In this document: positions 44,196 through 52,877 of the stretch, piece after piece | Position numbering within the stretch: position 1 is the first letter of the stretch | How the letters are laid out: each line of letters opens with the position of its first letter | Position numbers and translations under genes: made by a program | NCBI GenBank assembly: GCA_016208975.1 | Contig: JACQXA010000004.1 | Location: forward strand, 428,501 to 492,500 | DNA length: 64,000 nt | From: Nitrospinota bacterium | GTDB lineage: Bacteria > Nitrospinota_A > UBA7883 > JACRLM01 | Direction: 5' to 3' | The notes under the pieces: generated by a model | Seen by the model: only the letters and a program-made list of their open reading frames with translations | The model's database searches: none | Told to the model about the DNA's origin: nothing

Positions 44196-44438
44196 TTAAG
44201 GGAGCTTTACGTGCGCCCCGTCGCACCATGGGCTCATCTTGGTATGCTTGCACATGCACCATGGAACCTTGCCGCTCTCGGTGATTTTCACCTCTTTTGG
44301 CTCAATCCCCGTGCCTTTGTGCGCCCCATCGCAGAACGGCTGGTTGGCCGAACGCCCGCAGGCGCACCACCAGTAGACACCTGGCTCCATGTGTAATACG
44401 AGAGGATTTTTCTTGACCACCACAGGCTCTCCGGCCAT
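44196..44438 (-). CDS. CDGSH iron-sulfur domain protein (two repeats)
   Basis: An 80-residue protein with two CDGSH-like cluster sites, CACGRSANQPFCDGAH and CMCKHTKMSPWCDGAH, each giving the three cysteines and one histidine that hold a 2Fe-2S cluster. Tandem-repeat prokaryotic CDGSH proteins are small electron-transfer or cluster-shuttle proteins. ATG 44438 has GGGGGTGAAG upstream; a TTG at 44453 is an alternative. A second, paralogous gene is at 55230. It probably leads the gltA transcript. Confidence 0.88.
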   Translation of the reverse strand: MAGEPVVVKKNPLVLHMEPGVYWWCACGRSANQPFCDGAHKGTGIEPKEVKITESGKVPWCMCKHTKMSPWCDGAHVKLP

Positions 44439-44606
44439 CTTCACCCCCAACAAAAACAGGTTCGTAAAGAAAAGGGTCCAGTTGTAAAAAACAACCTATC
44501 ATACCCTCCACCGGGGCGCATCTGAAAAAGATATGGCAAAACCATATTATGCTTGCCATTGCTACCGGTTATGAGCTAAATTATTACCAGCTTTTTTTTA
44601 GTTGCC

Positions 44607-44637
44607 GCCGGGGTCTTCGGGGGCCCCGGCAATTTTT
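44607..44637 (+). terminator. Intrinsic terminator-like hairpin with no upstream gene
   Basis: GCCGGGG (44607-44613) pairs with CCCCGGC (44624-44630), followed by AATTTTT. On the plus strand there is no intact gene just before it, which suggests it terminated a gene now lost. Confidence 0.55.
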
Positions 44638-44685
44638 GCTTCCCCCTGCAATCATCATCCACTTCACTATATATGCGGCGCCAAA

Positions 44686-44997
44686 ATGCCCGTGGTTTAT
44701 ACGCGGCATGACGCCGGATACACGGATTCCGCCACCGGAAGTTACGGCCTTAAACTTACCGGCGGCCCCTGGGGCCGGGCCAACAACGCCTTGGGTTTGG
44801 CCAATGGCGCGATTACGGTCAGCAATAACGTTCTAACCGGGCAGGACGGCGATGAGCCAGCCGCGGAAGTTTATTACCGCTGGCAGATGGGCGAGAACCT
44901 CGGCCTTGCCGCTGACGGACATTATCTTACCAACCTTGGGCGGCCCATGAACCGGGATGAGGCCGTTTTTGGAATCGGCGCTCCGGCGGATTTTTAG
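44686..44997 (+). pseudogene. C-terminal remnant of an OprB-like carbohydrate porin
   Basis: About 100 codons ending in TAG at 44995. The reading frame ESGLKLTGGPWGRANN-type region (GLKLTGGPWGRANN), AAEVYYRWQMGENLGLAADGHYL, and the closing AVFGIGAPADF match the last strands of OprB-type porins, including a terminal phenylalanine. There is no signal peptide or upstream barrel, so only the 3' end survives. An orphan terminator-like hairpin lies just upstream. Fragment identity is inferred from motif spacing only. Confidence 0.55.
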
Positions 44998-45051
44998 CCA
45001 AACGGAGGCGCCCGCCCTTTGGACACCCCCGTTTTCATCTTGTTTTCATCT

Positions 45052-45080
45052 TTGACAACGCCTTGAATCACAAATAGAAT
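45052..45080 (+). promoter_or_regulatory. Strong sigma-70 promoter of the roadblock/MglA operon
   Basis: Perfect TTGACA (45052-45057), 17-bp spacer, TAGAAT (45075-45080, 5 of 6). Transcription would start near 45087, giving a leader of about 90 nt before ATG 45177. Confidence 0.7.
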
Positions 45081-45176
45081 GGTGTTTGCCGGCTGGGGGC
45101 TGGCGCGGTAATCCCGCCTTGGCCTGGCGGGTGATAAAAATAAGGCCATTACGGGCCTAAACATTTTTTACGGACA

Positions 45177-46238
45177 ATGGCAGGCCTTATCGAACCGAAG
45201 GAATCACCGGCGGCCTTGGCGCTGGCATACGGCAAGATCGCCAAAAGCCTGCATGGCATGGGCGAGAAGGCGCTGGCGCTAGAGGTTTTGGACAGCGGAG
45301 CCAAAAAACTTCCCGAAGCCGCCGGAATCCACATCGCCCGGGGCGAGATATTCATATCCAGCTACAACGCCGAAAACCGGGCCGACTATCTGAAAGCCGC
45401 GCTGGAGAGCCTGGAGACGGCCATCCATCTGGATCCCCAAAATTACCTGGCAAGGCTGTTGGCCAGCCAGATTTATGTTCGAGCGAAAAAGGCATCCCGC
45501 GCCAAGGCGCTCCTTGAGGATATTCTTAAGACAACTCCCGGCGACGACAGGGCCACTGCGCTTCTCAACATGATCGTGGAAGCCCAAAAGGCGGCCCAGG
45601 CCAGGAAGGAAGAAGCGGCCAGACGGGCGGCCGAAGAGCAGGCCAAGGCCGCCGCGCCCGTTCTGGAGCCAGCGCCTGCGGCGCCTGAGGCCATAGCCGA
45701 AGTGCCCCCCCCCGCTCCCGCCGAACCGCCCGCCACCGAGACATTGGGCGAGGGAGAAGAAGATGAAAACGAGCCGGGCGATATCATCATATCCGGCGGG
45801 GGCGCCGCCGATACCGGCGGCAAAGGCCAGTGGGGCCTCGACGAAAAAGTGGTGATAGGCGCCCATGAGGATGAAACCGAAGAAGAGATGGCCCAGGAGA
45901 ACCTGGTGGCCAAGCTCCCCATCTTCTCAAGGCTCGAAGGGATGATGGGCATTTTCCTGCTGGACGCCAACGGCCAGCCTTTCAAGATAATAAACAAGGC
46001 CAAGCTGGACGAGAACGTCCTGCCGTCGCTTATATTCAACCTGTTCAAGACATCGGTCAACGGCGTCCGCCGAAGCGGCCTGGGCAGTTTCCAGCGGGGA
46101 ACGCTGGTCACGCCCATCGGCACCCTTCTGGTGGCCAACGCCTTTTACGCCACCATCGCCCTTATGGTGGATAACGACTCCAACATGCAGGTGGTGGAAA
46201 CCAGGTTGCAACGCTACTTGAGCGAGGTGACGGGGTGA
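45177..46238 (+). CDS. TPR protein with C-terminal roadblock/LC7-like domain
   Basis: A 353-residue protein in three parts: TPR-like helices (about residues 10-140, ALEVLDSGAKKLPEAAG and ALESLETAIHLDPQNYLARLL), an Ala/Pro/Glu-rich linker (about 141-225), and a C-terminal alpha/beta domain (about 240-353, LPIFSRLEGMMGIFLLDANG ... GTLLVANAFYATIALMVDND) resembling roadblock/LC7. Roadblock domains regulate Ras-like GTPases (MglB for MglA). It is the first gene after the promoter and overlaps the next, also roadblock, gene. No Shine-Dalgarno is evident before ATG 45177. Confidence 0.72.
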   Translation: MAGLIEPKESPAALALAYGKIAKSLHGMGEKALALEVLDSGAKKLPEAAGIHIARGEIFISSYNAENRADYLKAALESLETAIHLDPQNYLARLLASQIYVRAKKASRAKALLEDILKTTPGDDRATALLNMIVEAQKAAQARKEEAARRAAEEQAKAAAPVLEPAPAAPEAIAEVPPPAPAEPPATETLGEGEEDENEPGDIIISGGGAADTGGKGQWGLDEKVVIGAHEDETEEEMAQENLVAKLPIFSRLEGMMGIFLLDANGQPFKIINKAKLDENVLPSLIFNLFKTSVNGVRRSGLGSFQRGTLVTPIGTLLVANAFYATIALMVDNDSNMQVVETRLQRYLSEVTG

Positions 46239-46597
46239 GCCAGCTAAAGCCGATACTCAAGGTACTTTGCGGCGTGTCCGGGGTGCGCGGCGCGGTGATC
46301 ATAACCAAGGACGGCATGGTGATAGACTCCATGCTGGAACCGCCGTTCGACGCGGAAACGATGGCGGCATTCATGTCGCAGATCGCGGTGACGATCACCA
46401 ATTCGCTGGCCAGCATGGGCGTGAAAGAATTCACGCGGTACGTCATGCAGTCCAACAGCGGCAGGATATACATGATGGACCTGGGCAAGTCGGCATTGTT
46501 AGCCCTTACCGAGGGAAACGCGGATCAGGGCAGGATGAACGTTGCCCTGTTCCAGGCCGCCAACGAGATCAAGAAATCCGGTCGTATAGACGTTTGA
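46235..46597 (+). CDS. Roadblock/LC7 domain protein (MglB-like)
   Basis: A 120-residue single-domain roadblock protein: LKVLCGVSGVRGAVIITKDGMVIDS at the N-terminus and GRIYMMDLGKSALLALTEGNADQGRMN later follow the MglB/LC7 pattern. In Myxococcus MglB is the GTPase-activating protein of MglA. GTG 46235 overlaps the preceding stop (GTGA). Directly downstream is an MglA-type GTPase, which makes this the likely partner. Confidence 0.85.
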   Translation: MSQLKPILKVLCGVSGVRGAVIITKDGMVIDSMLEPPFDAETMAAFMSQIAVTITNSLASMGVKEFTRYVMQSNSGRIYMMDLGKSALLALTEGNADQGRMNVALFQAANEIKKSGRIDV

Positions 46598-46628
46598 TGG
46601 CCCACGGTTTTTTGGAGACCTGAGGGAA

Positions 46629-47867
46629 GTGCAACTTAATTACGCGAAACGCGAAGTCTCGTGCAAGCTTGTGTACTACGGGCCGGGCATGAGCGGTAAA
46701 ACCACCAACCTGGAAATAATACACCAGCGGGTGCCCGACCAGAATAAGGGGGAGATGACATCCATCGCCACCGAGGGGGACAGGACGCTGTTCTTCGATT
46801 TCCTGCCGCTGGACCTGGGCCAGGTGCGGGGGATGAACACCAAGTTCCAGCTTTACACGGTTCCGGGCCAGGTGTATTACGCCTCCACCCGCAAGCTTGT
46901 GCTTCAGGGGGCGGACGGGGTCATATTCGTCGCGGACTCCCAGCGGGAGAAACTGGACGAGAACATCGAGTCGCTCAAAGACCTGCAACAAAACCTGGAA
47001 GACTACGGGCTGAAAATAGAAGAGTTGCCCATGGTTATCCAGTGGAACAAGCGGGACCTGCCCAACGCCATGCCCGTCGAAGAGCTCAACGAGAAGATAA
47101 ACTGGATGCGCGCCGCCACCACCACCGCCGTGGCGGCCACCGGCGAAGGGGTCTTGAACACGCTGAAACTTTGCGCGTCGCTGATCCTGGACCGGCTTAA
47201 CGCCAAGGAGCCCGGCTCCGCGGCCAAACCCCAGAAGGCGGAAGCGGCCCAGGCCCCAGCCCCCGAGGCTCCTCCTGAGAAGAAAGAGATATTCGTAGCC
47301 AAGGTCAACGCGGACCAGATATCCAAGAGCTATTTCACCCAGTACTGCCAGGTGCAGTACCGCCTGGCCTCCAGGACCGACGAAGTTGATGATTTCAAGA
47401 AATTCTCCCCGGAGGACAAGCAGAAGCTCCTGGACTCGCTCATGAATTTCGTGCTTCTGCTCCAGGACGCCAAGAAAAGAGGCATCGCCGCCCCCAAGGA
47501 GGATGTGGACGCCCAGGTGGCCGAGTATCTGAAGAGGTTCAAGAGCCGCGAGGATGTGGACGGGTATCTTTCCCGCAGAAAGCTCACGCTGGACAATTTG
47601 CGCAACGAAGCCACGAAAAATGTGATAATAAGCAAAATCATACAGAAGGTAATCCCAAACCTTAACGAGAGGCTGAAGATTACCGAAAGCGAGGTGCGGG
47701 ATTTTCATTCCGCCAACGCCGCGCGGTTCGGTGGCAGGCCGCTGGACGCGGCGAAGGCCGAGGTGATAGCCGCCATAAAGGGGCAAAGGAAGAAATCCCT
47801 GCTCGATGAGCTTTTCATGAGGCTCAGGCAGGAGGCGAATATAACCGTGTTCAAGGAAAATCTGTAA
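46629..47867 (+). CDS. MglA-type Ras-like GTPase fused to a SurA-N-like domain
   Basis: A 412-residue fusion. Residues 1-195 are an MglA GTPase: VYYGPGMSGKTTNLE is the P-loop, TEGDRTLFFDFLP is switch I/strand, YTVPGQVYY is switch II (VPGQ, as in MglA), and QWNKRDLP is the NKxD base motif. After a Pro/Ala linker (196-218), residues 219-412 look like the N-terminal chaperone domain of SurA/PpiC proteins (VNADQISKSYF, LLDSLMNFVLLLQDAKKRG, LTLDNLRNEATKNVIISKII, ITESEVRDFHSANAARFG). No signal peptide exists, so this chaperone-like part would be cytoplasmic. I know of no characterised protein with this fusion. Confidence 0.8.
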   Translation: MQLNYAKREVSCKLVYYGPGMSGKTTNLEIIHQRVPDQNKGEMTSIATEGDRTLFFDFLPLDLGQVRGMNTKFQLYTVPGQVYYASTRKLVLQGADGVIFVADSQREKLDENIESLKDLQQNLEDYGLKIEELPMVIQWNKRDLPNAMPVEELNEKINWMRAATTTAVAATGEGVLNTLKLCASLILDRLNAKEPGSAAKPQKAEAAQAPAPEAPPEKKEIFVAKVNADQISKSYFTQYCQVQYRLASRTDEVDDFKKFSPEDKQKLLDSLMNFVLLLQDAKKRGIAAPKEDVDAQVAEYLKRFKSREDVDGYLSRRKLTLDNLRNEATKNVIISKIIQKVIPNLNERLKITESEVRDFHSANAARFGGRPLDAAKAEVIAAIKGQRKKSLLDELFMRLRQEANITVFKENL

Positions 47868-47891
47868 GACAGGCTGGAAGGTCGGCGAAAC

Positions 47892-48392
47892 ATGAAGGAC
47901 GAAAAGCTCCGCGAAAAGCGGATGGTGTATTACAAGGAGGATTTCGACCAGATTGAGAAGCTTATGGAGGAATACCTTAAGCTGTCCAATTCCCGGTGCG
48001 TGTTCCTCATAGACAAGGAAGGCCATCTTGTGACCCAGCGTGGGATGACCCAAACGTTCAACGCCGAGACCCTCTCGGCGCTGGTGGCGGGCGCTTTCGC
48101 GGCCACCAAGGAGATGGCGCGCCTGCTTGGCGAAACGGAATTCACCGTGATGTTCCACCAGGGCAAGAAAGACAACATACACCTTTCGCTGGTTGGGGAC
48201 AGGTCCATCGTGGCCACGGTTTTCGACGAGAAGACCACTGTGGGAATGGTGAACCTCTACTCCAAGGAGCTTACGGGAAAACTGGTGAGGATATTCGAAA
48301 TAGCGTTGAAACGCCAGCCCCAGGAACAGCCGATGGAGGCGGACTATTCCGATTCGGTGCAGAACCGCCTCGACGACATGTTCAAGGAATGA
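47892..48392 (+). CDS. Roadblock/LC7 domain protein (MglB-like, extended)
   Basis: A 166-residue roadblock protein with a charged N-terminal helix (residues 1-30) and a C-terminal extension. RCVFLIDKEGHLVTQRG, ALVAGAFAATKEMARLLGE and MVNLYSKELTGKLVRIFE are the LC7 elements; it resembles roadblock proteins next to MglA genes in deltaproteobacteria. It would form a heterodimer or homodimer that acts on the GTPase encoded 24 bp upstream. Confidence 0.85.
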   Translation: MKDEKLREKRMVYYKEDFDQIEKLMEEYLKLSNSRCVFLIDKEGHLVTQRGMTQTFNAETLSALVAGAFAATKEMARLLGETEFTVMFHQGKKDNIHLSLVGDRSIVATVFDEKTTVGMVNLYSKELTGKLVRIFEIALKRQPQEQPMEADYSDSVQNRLDDMFKE

Positions 48393-48445
48393 CCCTTGGC
48401 CGGCCTTCGCCTGAAGGACGCGGCCTTATTCACGCATATGGCCTC

Positions 48446-50362
48446 ATGATTAAATTCGCCCGCTTCATCATGGCCCTGGCCGCGGTCGCCGCTTTGGCGG
48501 CCGCCCCCCCTTCTTTCGGAGAGGGCAAGGTGGACGAGGCCCGGTTCGCGCCAGTCTCGGAGCTTTCCGTGGGGGACATAGAGCATGACCCGGAGATGAA
48601 AAAATCTTTCTCCATATGGCTTGAGGCGCTCCATAAAGGGGACGAGGCTTCTTCCTTCGCCGAGACCAACAGGATGCTGGAGGGGATGAACCGGCTTGGC
48701 ACCCGCAACCTTTATCCTTTGTCGGACGCGTGCATAGCCCTGGCCCGGTCGGCCCTTACCGGCGGTGACGCGGCCAAGGCGGTCACGGCGGCGAGGTACG
48801 CGACGTTTTTCGCTCCAGACTCCGCCCAGGCCCATTTCTTCCTGGCGCGGGCCATATTCGCCAAGAACAAGGCCGACGTTTCGGCGGCGGGCATGAGCGC
48901 GTTCACGGGGTTTAAGAAACTGCTGACCGACAGGATCCAGCGGGACCTGTTCATATCCCAGGCGGCCCTTTACATGTTGCTGGCGGTGGGCACGGCTTTT
49001 GTAATCACATTCATAGCGCTTTTCGCCCAAAGCCATCAGGCGGTGCTTTCCAACATAACCTCGTTCTTCCCTGCGGCCCAGCACGGTTTCTGGCGGCCAC
49101 TGGTTGGCGCCATGGTCATACTGGCGCCGCTGGCGGTGGGCGGCTGGCAGATATTTATCATATCGTTGCCGCTGTTCCTGTGGCCCTGCTCACGGCGCGG
49201 GGCAAGGGTGTTGATGGTGATTTTCGCGGCGTTCGTGCTGTCGGCCCCGTATCTTTTCATGAACATGGCAAGAGGCGCCGCCATGGCATCCGCGGACACA
49301 TACAGGTCGCTTTACCTGCTCTCCCAAAGCACATGGGACCACGACACAAAGCTTGCCCTGGAGCGGGAGCGGGCGCGCAATCCGGAAGACACGCTGGTGG
49401 CTTTCGCCCTGGGGCTTCTAAACAAAAGCAGGAAAGACAGGCCCGCCGCCGTGGAGGCATTCGACGCGGCCCTGGCGCAGGACCCGCGGGACATCCGGAC
49501 GCTGATAAACAAGGGCAACGCATATTATGTGGCCCGGGAATATGAAGACGCGGTGGCCATGTACCGGGAAGCCATGGAGGCCGACCCCCAATCGGTTGAG
49601 GCGCATTTCAACCTCTCGGTCACCTTCAACGAAATGTTGCGCACGAAAGACTCGGAGGGGGAATACAACAAGGCCAACGTCATAGACCCCAAGAGGACGC
49701 AGGAGTTGGTGGAACTTACAAAGGACCAGGAGCATGACCGCAAGGTGGTGGATTTCCCCATCACCGACGCGGACTTGAAATCATACGAGCAGGCGGCCGA
49801 GGAGCGGACGATGAGCGTGGGCGCGTCCATGTGGAGCGTCTATTTCGGCGCCATCACCATGAAGACGTACCTGGGCATCACCGCCGGTTTCATCGCGCTA
49901 CTGGCCCTTTCCCACGTTTACTGGATGCGCAGGGTCTCCCACGAGGTGTGCTCTTCTTGCGCGTCTCCGTTCCTGCCCCCCATCAAGCTGGGGCCGGAGC
50001 TTCCGCAGTGCAACCAGTGCGTGGCGGCGCAGATAACCAAGGCCGGCGTATCCTCGGCCAAGAAAGACAAGAAGCGCAAGGAGATAAGGGAAAGCAAGGA
50101 GCGCCGCAGGATGGCGGCTGTGGTGATGGACAGGATAATCCCCGGCGCGGGACGGATATACGCCCACGAGTACATTTCGGGCCTGTTGTTCAGCGTGCTC
50201 ACCAGCATGATACTGGTCTACGGCGCGGGTTTTATCATGCCGGACCTTATGGAGCGGGAAGGCGCCATGACGGACGCGCTGAAACTTTACATCCCGTTCA
50301 TCGCGGTGGCGGCGGTTTACTGGGCCCTGATGAACACGGCCCTGAAAAGGGAGTTCTACTAG
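48446..50362 (+). CDS. Polytopic membrane protein with TPR repeats and zinc ribbon
   Basis: A 638-residue protein: signal peptide/anchor (residues 1-25), a soluble helical region, membrane helices about 165-190, 211-235 and 240-270, TPR repeats (about 310-440, VEAFDAALAQDPRDIRTLINKGNAYY and AMYREAMEADPQSVEAHFNL), a helix at about 474-495, a zinc-ribbon-like CSSCASPF...PQCNQCVAA (C502, C505 and a second CX2C), a basic stretch, then two final helices. An ATG at 48389 overlapping the preceding stop is possible but would bury the signal segment. It could be the membrane scaffold that the GTPase system acts on. No family name recognised. Confidence 0.68.
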   Translation: MIKFARFIMALAAVAALAAAPPSFGEGKVDEARFAPVSELSVGDIEHDPEMKKSFSIWLEALHKGDEASSFAETNRMLEGMNRLGTRNLYPLSDACIALARSALTGGDAAKAVTAARYATFFAPDSAQAHFFLARAIFAKNKADVSAAGMSAFTGFKKLLTDRIQRDLFISQAALYMLLAVGTAFVITFIALFAQSHQAVLSNITSFFPAAQHGFWRPLVGAMVILAPLAVGGWQIFIISLPLFLWPCSRRGARVLMVIFAAFVLSAPYLFMNMARGAAMASADTYRSLYLLSQSTWDHDTKLALERERARNPEDTLVAFALGLLNKSRKDRPAAVEAFDAALAQDPRDIRTLINKGNAYYVAREYEDAVAMYREAMEADPQSVEAHFNLSVTFNEMLRTKDSEGEYNKANVIDPKRTQELVELTKDQEHDRKVVDFPITDADLKSYEQAAEERTMSVGASMWSVYFGAITMKTYLGITAGFIALLALSHVYWMRRVSHEVCSSCASPFLPPIKLGPELPQCNQCVAAQITKAGVSSAKKDKKRKEIRESKERRRMAAVVMDRIIPGAGRIYAHEYISGLLFSVLTSMILVYGAGFIMPDLMEREGAMTDALKLYIPFIAVAAVYWALMNTALKREFY

Positions 50363-50365
50363 GTC

Positions 50366-51598
50366 ATGGCCTTACAGGGAAGCCTGGACGATTTTAACAT
50401 CCTCAACATTCTCCAGATGATAAAGCTGGAGGGCAAGACGGGAAGGCTTACCATTACCGAGGGTGAAGACCTGGTGAAAATCACCTTCGACAACGGGGCC
50501 ATAATATTCGCCGAATGCGCCCCAGGCCGGGAGGAGGCCCGCATTAAAGGCACCCTTATCGGCAACAGGATAGTGGACCTGCAGGCGTGGAACGAAACGA
50601 AAAAAGAGCATGAAGACTCCTTAAAACCATACTGGGAGCTTCTCGCCAAAAGATTGCCATTGCCGACGCTGGTGGAGCTTATAAAGCGCCAGGTGCTGGA
50701 CAACGTGTATTACGCCCTGCGGTGGAAAAAGGGGACCTACGAGTTCACCCCCATGAAAGGGATCAAGTACAACGACAAGATCATGCCCCCCATGGACGTG
50801 GACGCGGTGCTGATGGAGGGATGCAGGATAGCTGACGAATGGCCCAGGATAACGGCGGCCATCCCGCCGCTGGGCACATACATCATGAAGAACATCCTTG
50901 CCGAGGACGAGTATGAGTCGCTGGCGTTAAAAGGGCCCGAAACCGGGGTGGATTTCCAGACTTCCATCGAGTACGAGATACTCATGGCGCGAGGGATGCG
51001 CCTTTCCCCGTCCGAGGTGAATGTCCTGTCGGTCATAGGGCACGGGATGACCATCCAGACAGCGCTGGACGCGGCCAGGCAAGGGCATTTCACAAGCCTG
51101 GAGGCCATCCAGAGCCTGTTCCGCACGGGCATCCTGAAAGCCGGCGCCAAGAAAAAAGACACAACCGTAGCCGTGGACAACACGGGAAACACCGCCCGGA
51201 TTGCCACAGTGGGGGCGCTGGGAGTCATCCTGGCGGCTGGTTTGGCGTGGCAGATTTTCTCATGGCCCAAGTTTGTGGAGGCCCGCAAAGAGGGGATAAT
51301 AGAGGTCAAGTCCATGCAAGCCGCTGGACAGCTAAACAAGATAGAACGGGCGTTGAAAATCTACACCACCCTCAATGGCGCGCCGCCGCAAAACCTCAAG
51401 GCTCTGGTGGAGAAAGGGGCGCTGGAAAAGAGCGGCCTTTCAGACCCATGGGGAAACCCATACCAATACTCGTTGAAAAACGACCGGTTCATTTTATACT
51501 CCACAGGGCCTGACACGTTCCTGGGGGCCGACAATATCTATATTCCCAGCCAGTCCTCCCCCCGGCCCGCCGCGACAGCGCCGGACGAGAACACATGA
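50366..51598 (+). CDS. PATAN (DUF4388) protein with TM anchor and GspG-like C-terminal domain
   Basis: A 410-residue protein. The N-terminus (residues 1-100, LQGSLDDFNILNILQMIKLEGKTGRLTI) is the PATAN/DUF4388 domain often linked to two-component or GTPase signalling. The middle holds winged-helix-like helices. A single membrane helix lies at about 283-300 (IATVGALGVILAAGLAWQIF). The C-terminal part (LNKIERALKIYTTLNGAPPQNLKALVEKG, SDPWGNPYQYSLKNDRFILYSTGPD) copies the GspG/T2SG major-pseudopilin C-terminal domain with its calcium-loop region. It therefore joins a cytoplasmic signalling domain to a periplasmic pseudopilin-like head. It begins 3 bp after the TPR gene and overlaps moaB-like by ATGA. 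Confidence 0.78.
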   Translation: MALQGSLDDFNILNILQMIKLEGKTGRLTITEGEDLVKITFDNGAIIFAECAPGREEARIKGTLIGNRIVDLQAWNETKKEHEDSLKPYWELLAKRLPLPTLVELIKRQVLDNVYYALRWKKGTYEFTPMKGIKYNDKIMPPMDVDAVLMEGCRIADEWPRITAAIPPLGTYIMKNILAEDEYESLALKGPETGVDFQTSIEYEILMARGMRLSPSEVNVLSVIGHGMTIQTALDAARQGHFTSLEAIQSLFRTGILKAGAKKKDTTVAVDNTGNTARIATVGALGVILAAGLAWQIFSWPKFVEARKEGIIEVKSMQAAGQLNKIERALKIYTTLNGAPPQNLKALVEKGALEKSGLSDPWGNPYQYSLKNDRFILYSTGPDTFLGADNIYIPSQSSPRPAATAPDENT

Positions 51599-52104
51599 CC
51601 GCGCAATCCCGCGGGATATCCATAGCCCTTCTGGTGGTTAGCGACAGGGCTTCCACGGGCGTAAGGCCAGACCAGGTTGAACCGGCCATGCGGGCGTTCC
51701 TGGAAAAACAGGGGGAGAGCCTGGCCCATTGCGCCGTGGTTCCAGACGAAAAGGGCCCAATCGCCGAAACTGTGGCCCGATGGGCCGATTCCGGCGATTA
51801 CGACCTGATACTCACCGCGGGGGGCACGGGCCTGTCACCAAGGGACGTCACCCCCGAAGCCGTAAAGCCTCTGCTCGAACGGGATATACCGGGAATACCC
51901 GAGATCATGCGGGCCGAGTCTTTCAAGATAACCCCCAACGCGCCCCTGTCCCGCGGTTACGCCGGTTGCCGGGGCCGGGCCATGATAATAAACCTGCCAG
52001 GAAGCCCCAAGGCCGCCGTGGAGAACCTGTCGTTCGTCTGGAAGGCGGTGGCGCACGGTGTGGTAAAACTAAAAGGCGACATGGGCGATTGCGCCCCGGC
52101 GTAA
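51595..52104 (+). CDS. MoaB/MogA-family molybdopterin-binding protein
   Basis: A 169-residue protein of the MoaB/MogA fold: VVSDRASTGVRPDQ, DLILTAGGTGLSPRDVTPEAV and LPGSPKAAVENLSFV are the family motifs (the TGGTG loop and PGxP loop bind molybdopterin). MogA adenylylates molybdopterin for molybdenum cofactor synthesis; MoaB/MogA cannot be told apart here. It overlaps the PATAN gene by ATGA, so it is transcribed with the GTPase operon although its known chemistry is unrelated. Confidence 0.85.
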   Translation: MTAQSRGISIALLVVSDRASTGVRPDQVEPAMRAFLEKQGESLAHCAVVPDEKGPIAETVARWADSGDYDLILTAGGTGLSPRDVTPEAVKPLLERDIPGIPEIMRAESFKITPNAPLSRGYAGCRGRAMIINLPGSPKAAVENLSFVWKAVAHGVVKLKGDMGDCAPA

Positions 52105-52127
52105 AATAACCGGGTGTGTTGTAGGAA

Positions 52128-52877
52128 ATGATACATATCCATAACGTCACGAAAATGTACGGCAAGACCGTGGCGGTCAAGGAGTTGACCCTTCATGTCC
52201 GGGCCGGTGAGGTGTTCGGGTTTCTAGGCCCAAACGGAGCGGGTAAAACCACATCCCTCAAGATGCTCGCGGGGCTCCTCACTCCCACGGAAGGCTCCAT
52301 GGCCATAGCCGGGTTCGACACGCAGACGCAAGCGCTGGAGTCCAAGCGGGTCATCGGCTTTGTTCCGGACAAACCGTTCATTTATGAAAAGCTCACGGGC
52401 AGGGAGTTTCTGGAGTTCGTCCGCGAGATCTTCAGAATGGGGCAGGACAAGGCGGCCCTCGAAAAACAAGACGGGCTCATAGAGATGTTCGGCCTGTCCG
52501 GCTGGCTGGACGAGCTGGTGGAAAGCTATTCCCATGGCATGAGACAGAAGCTGGTGATAACCTCCGCCCTCATGCACAACCCCAAGGCGCTCATCATAGA
52601 CGAGCCGATGGTGGGGCTGGACGCGCGGGGCATGCGGCAGGTAAAAGAGCTTTTCCGGCAGGTGGCGCGGGACGGGTGCACGGTTCTCCTTTCCACCCAC
52701 ACCATGGCCACCGCCCAGGAGATATGCGACAGGATAGGCATACTCAACAAGGGAAAGCTTGTGGCCGTGGGGGACATAAACGAGCTTCGCGCCATGTCCG
52801 GCGAGACTGATGACGACCTGGAATCCATATTCCTCGCCCTCACCGAAAAGGAGCTTAAAAACAGCCATGGCGCTTAA
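52128..52877 (+). CDS. ABC transporter ATP-binding protein
   Basis: A 249-residue ABC ATPase of the CcmA/NatA type: Walker A FLGPNGAGKTTSLKML, Q-loop region GFVPDKPFIY, signature SYSHGMRQKLVI (variant of LSGGQ), Walker B ALIIDEPMVGLDARG and H-loop LSTHT. No permease gene is beside it in this window; the downstream small exported protein is not a permease. Energy supply for efflux or envelope traffic is likely, and the partner must be encoded elsewhere. Confidence 0.85.
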   Translation: MIHIHNVTKMYGKTVAVKELTLHVRAGEVFGFLGPNGAGKTTSLKMLAGLLTPTEGSMAIAGFDTQTQALESKRVIGFVPDKPFIYEKLTGREFLEFVREIFRMGQDKAALEKQDGLIEMFGLSGWLDELVESYSHGMRQKLVITSALMHNPKALIIDEPMVGLDARGMRQVKELFRQVARDGCTVLLSTHTMATAQEICDRIGILNKGKLVAVGDINELRAMSGETDDDLESIFLALTEKELKNSHGA

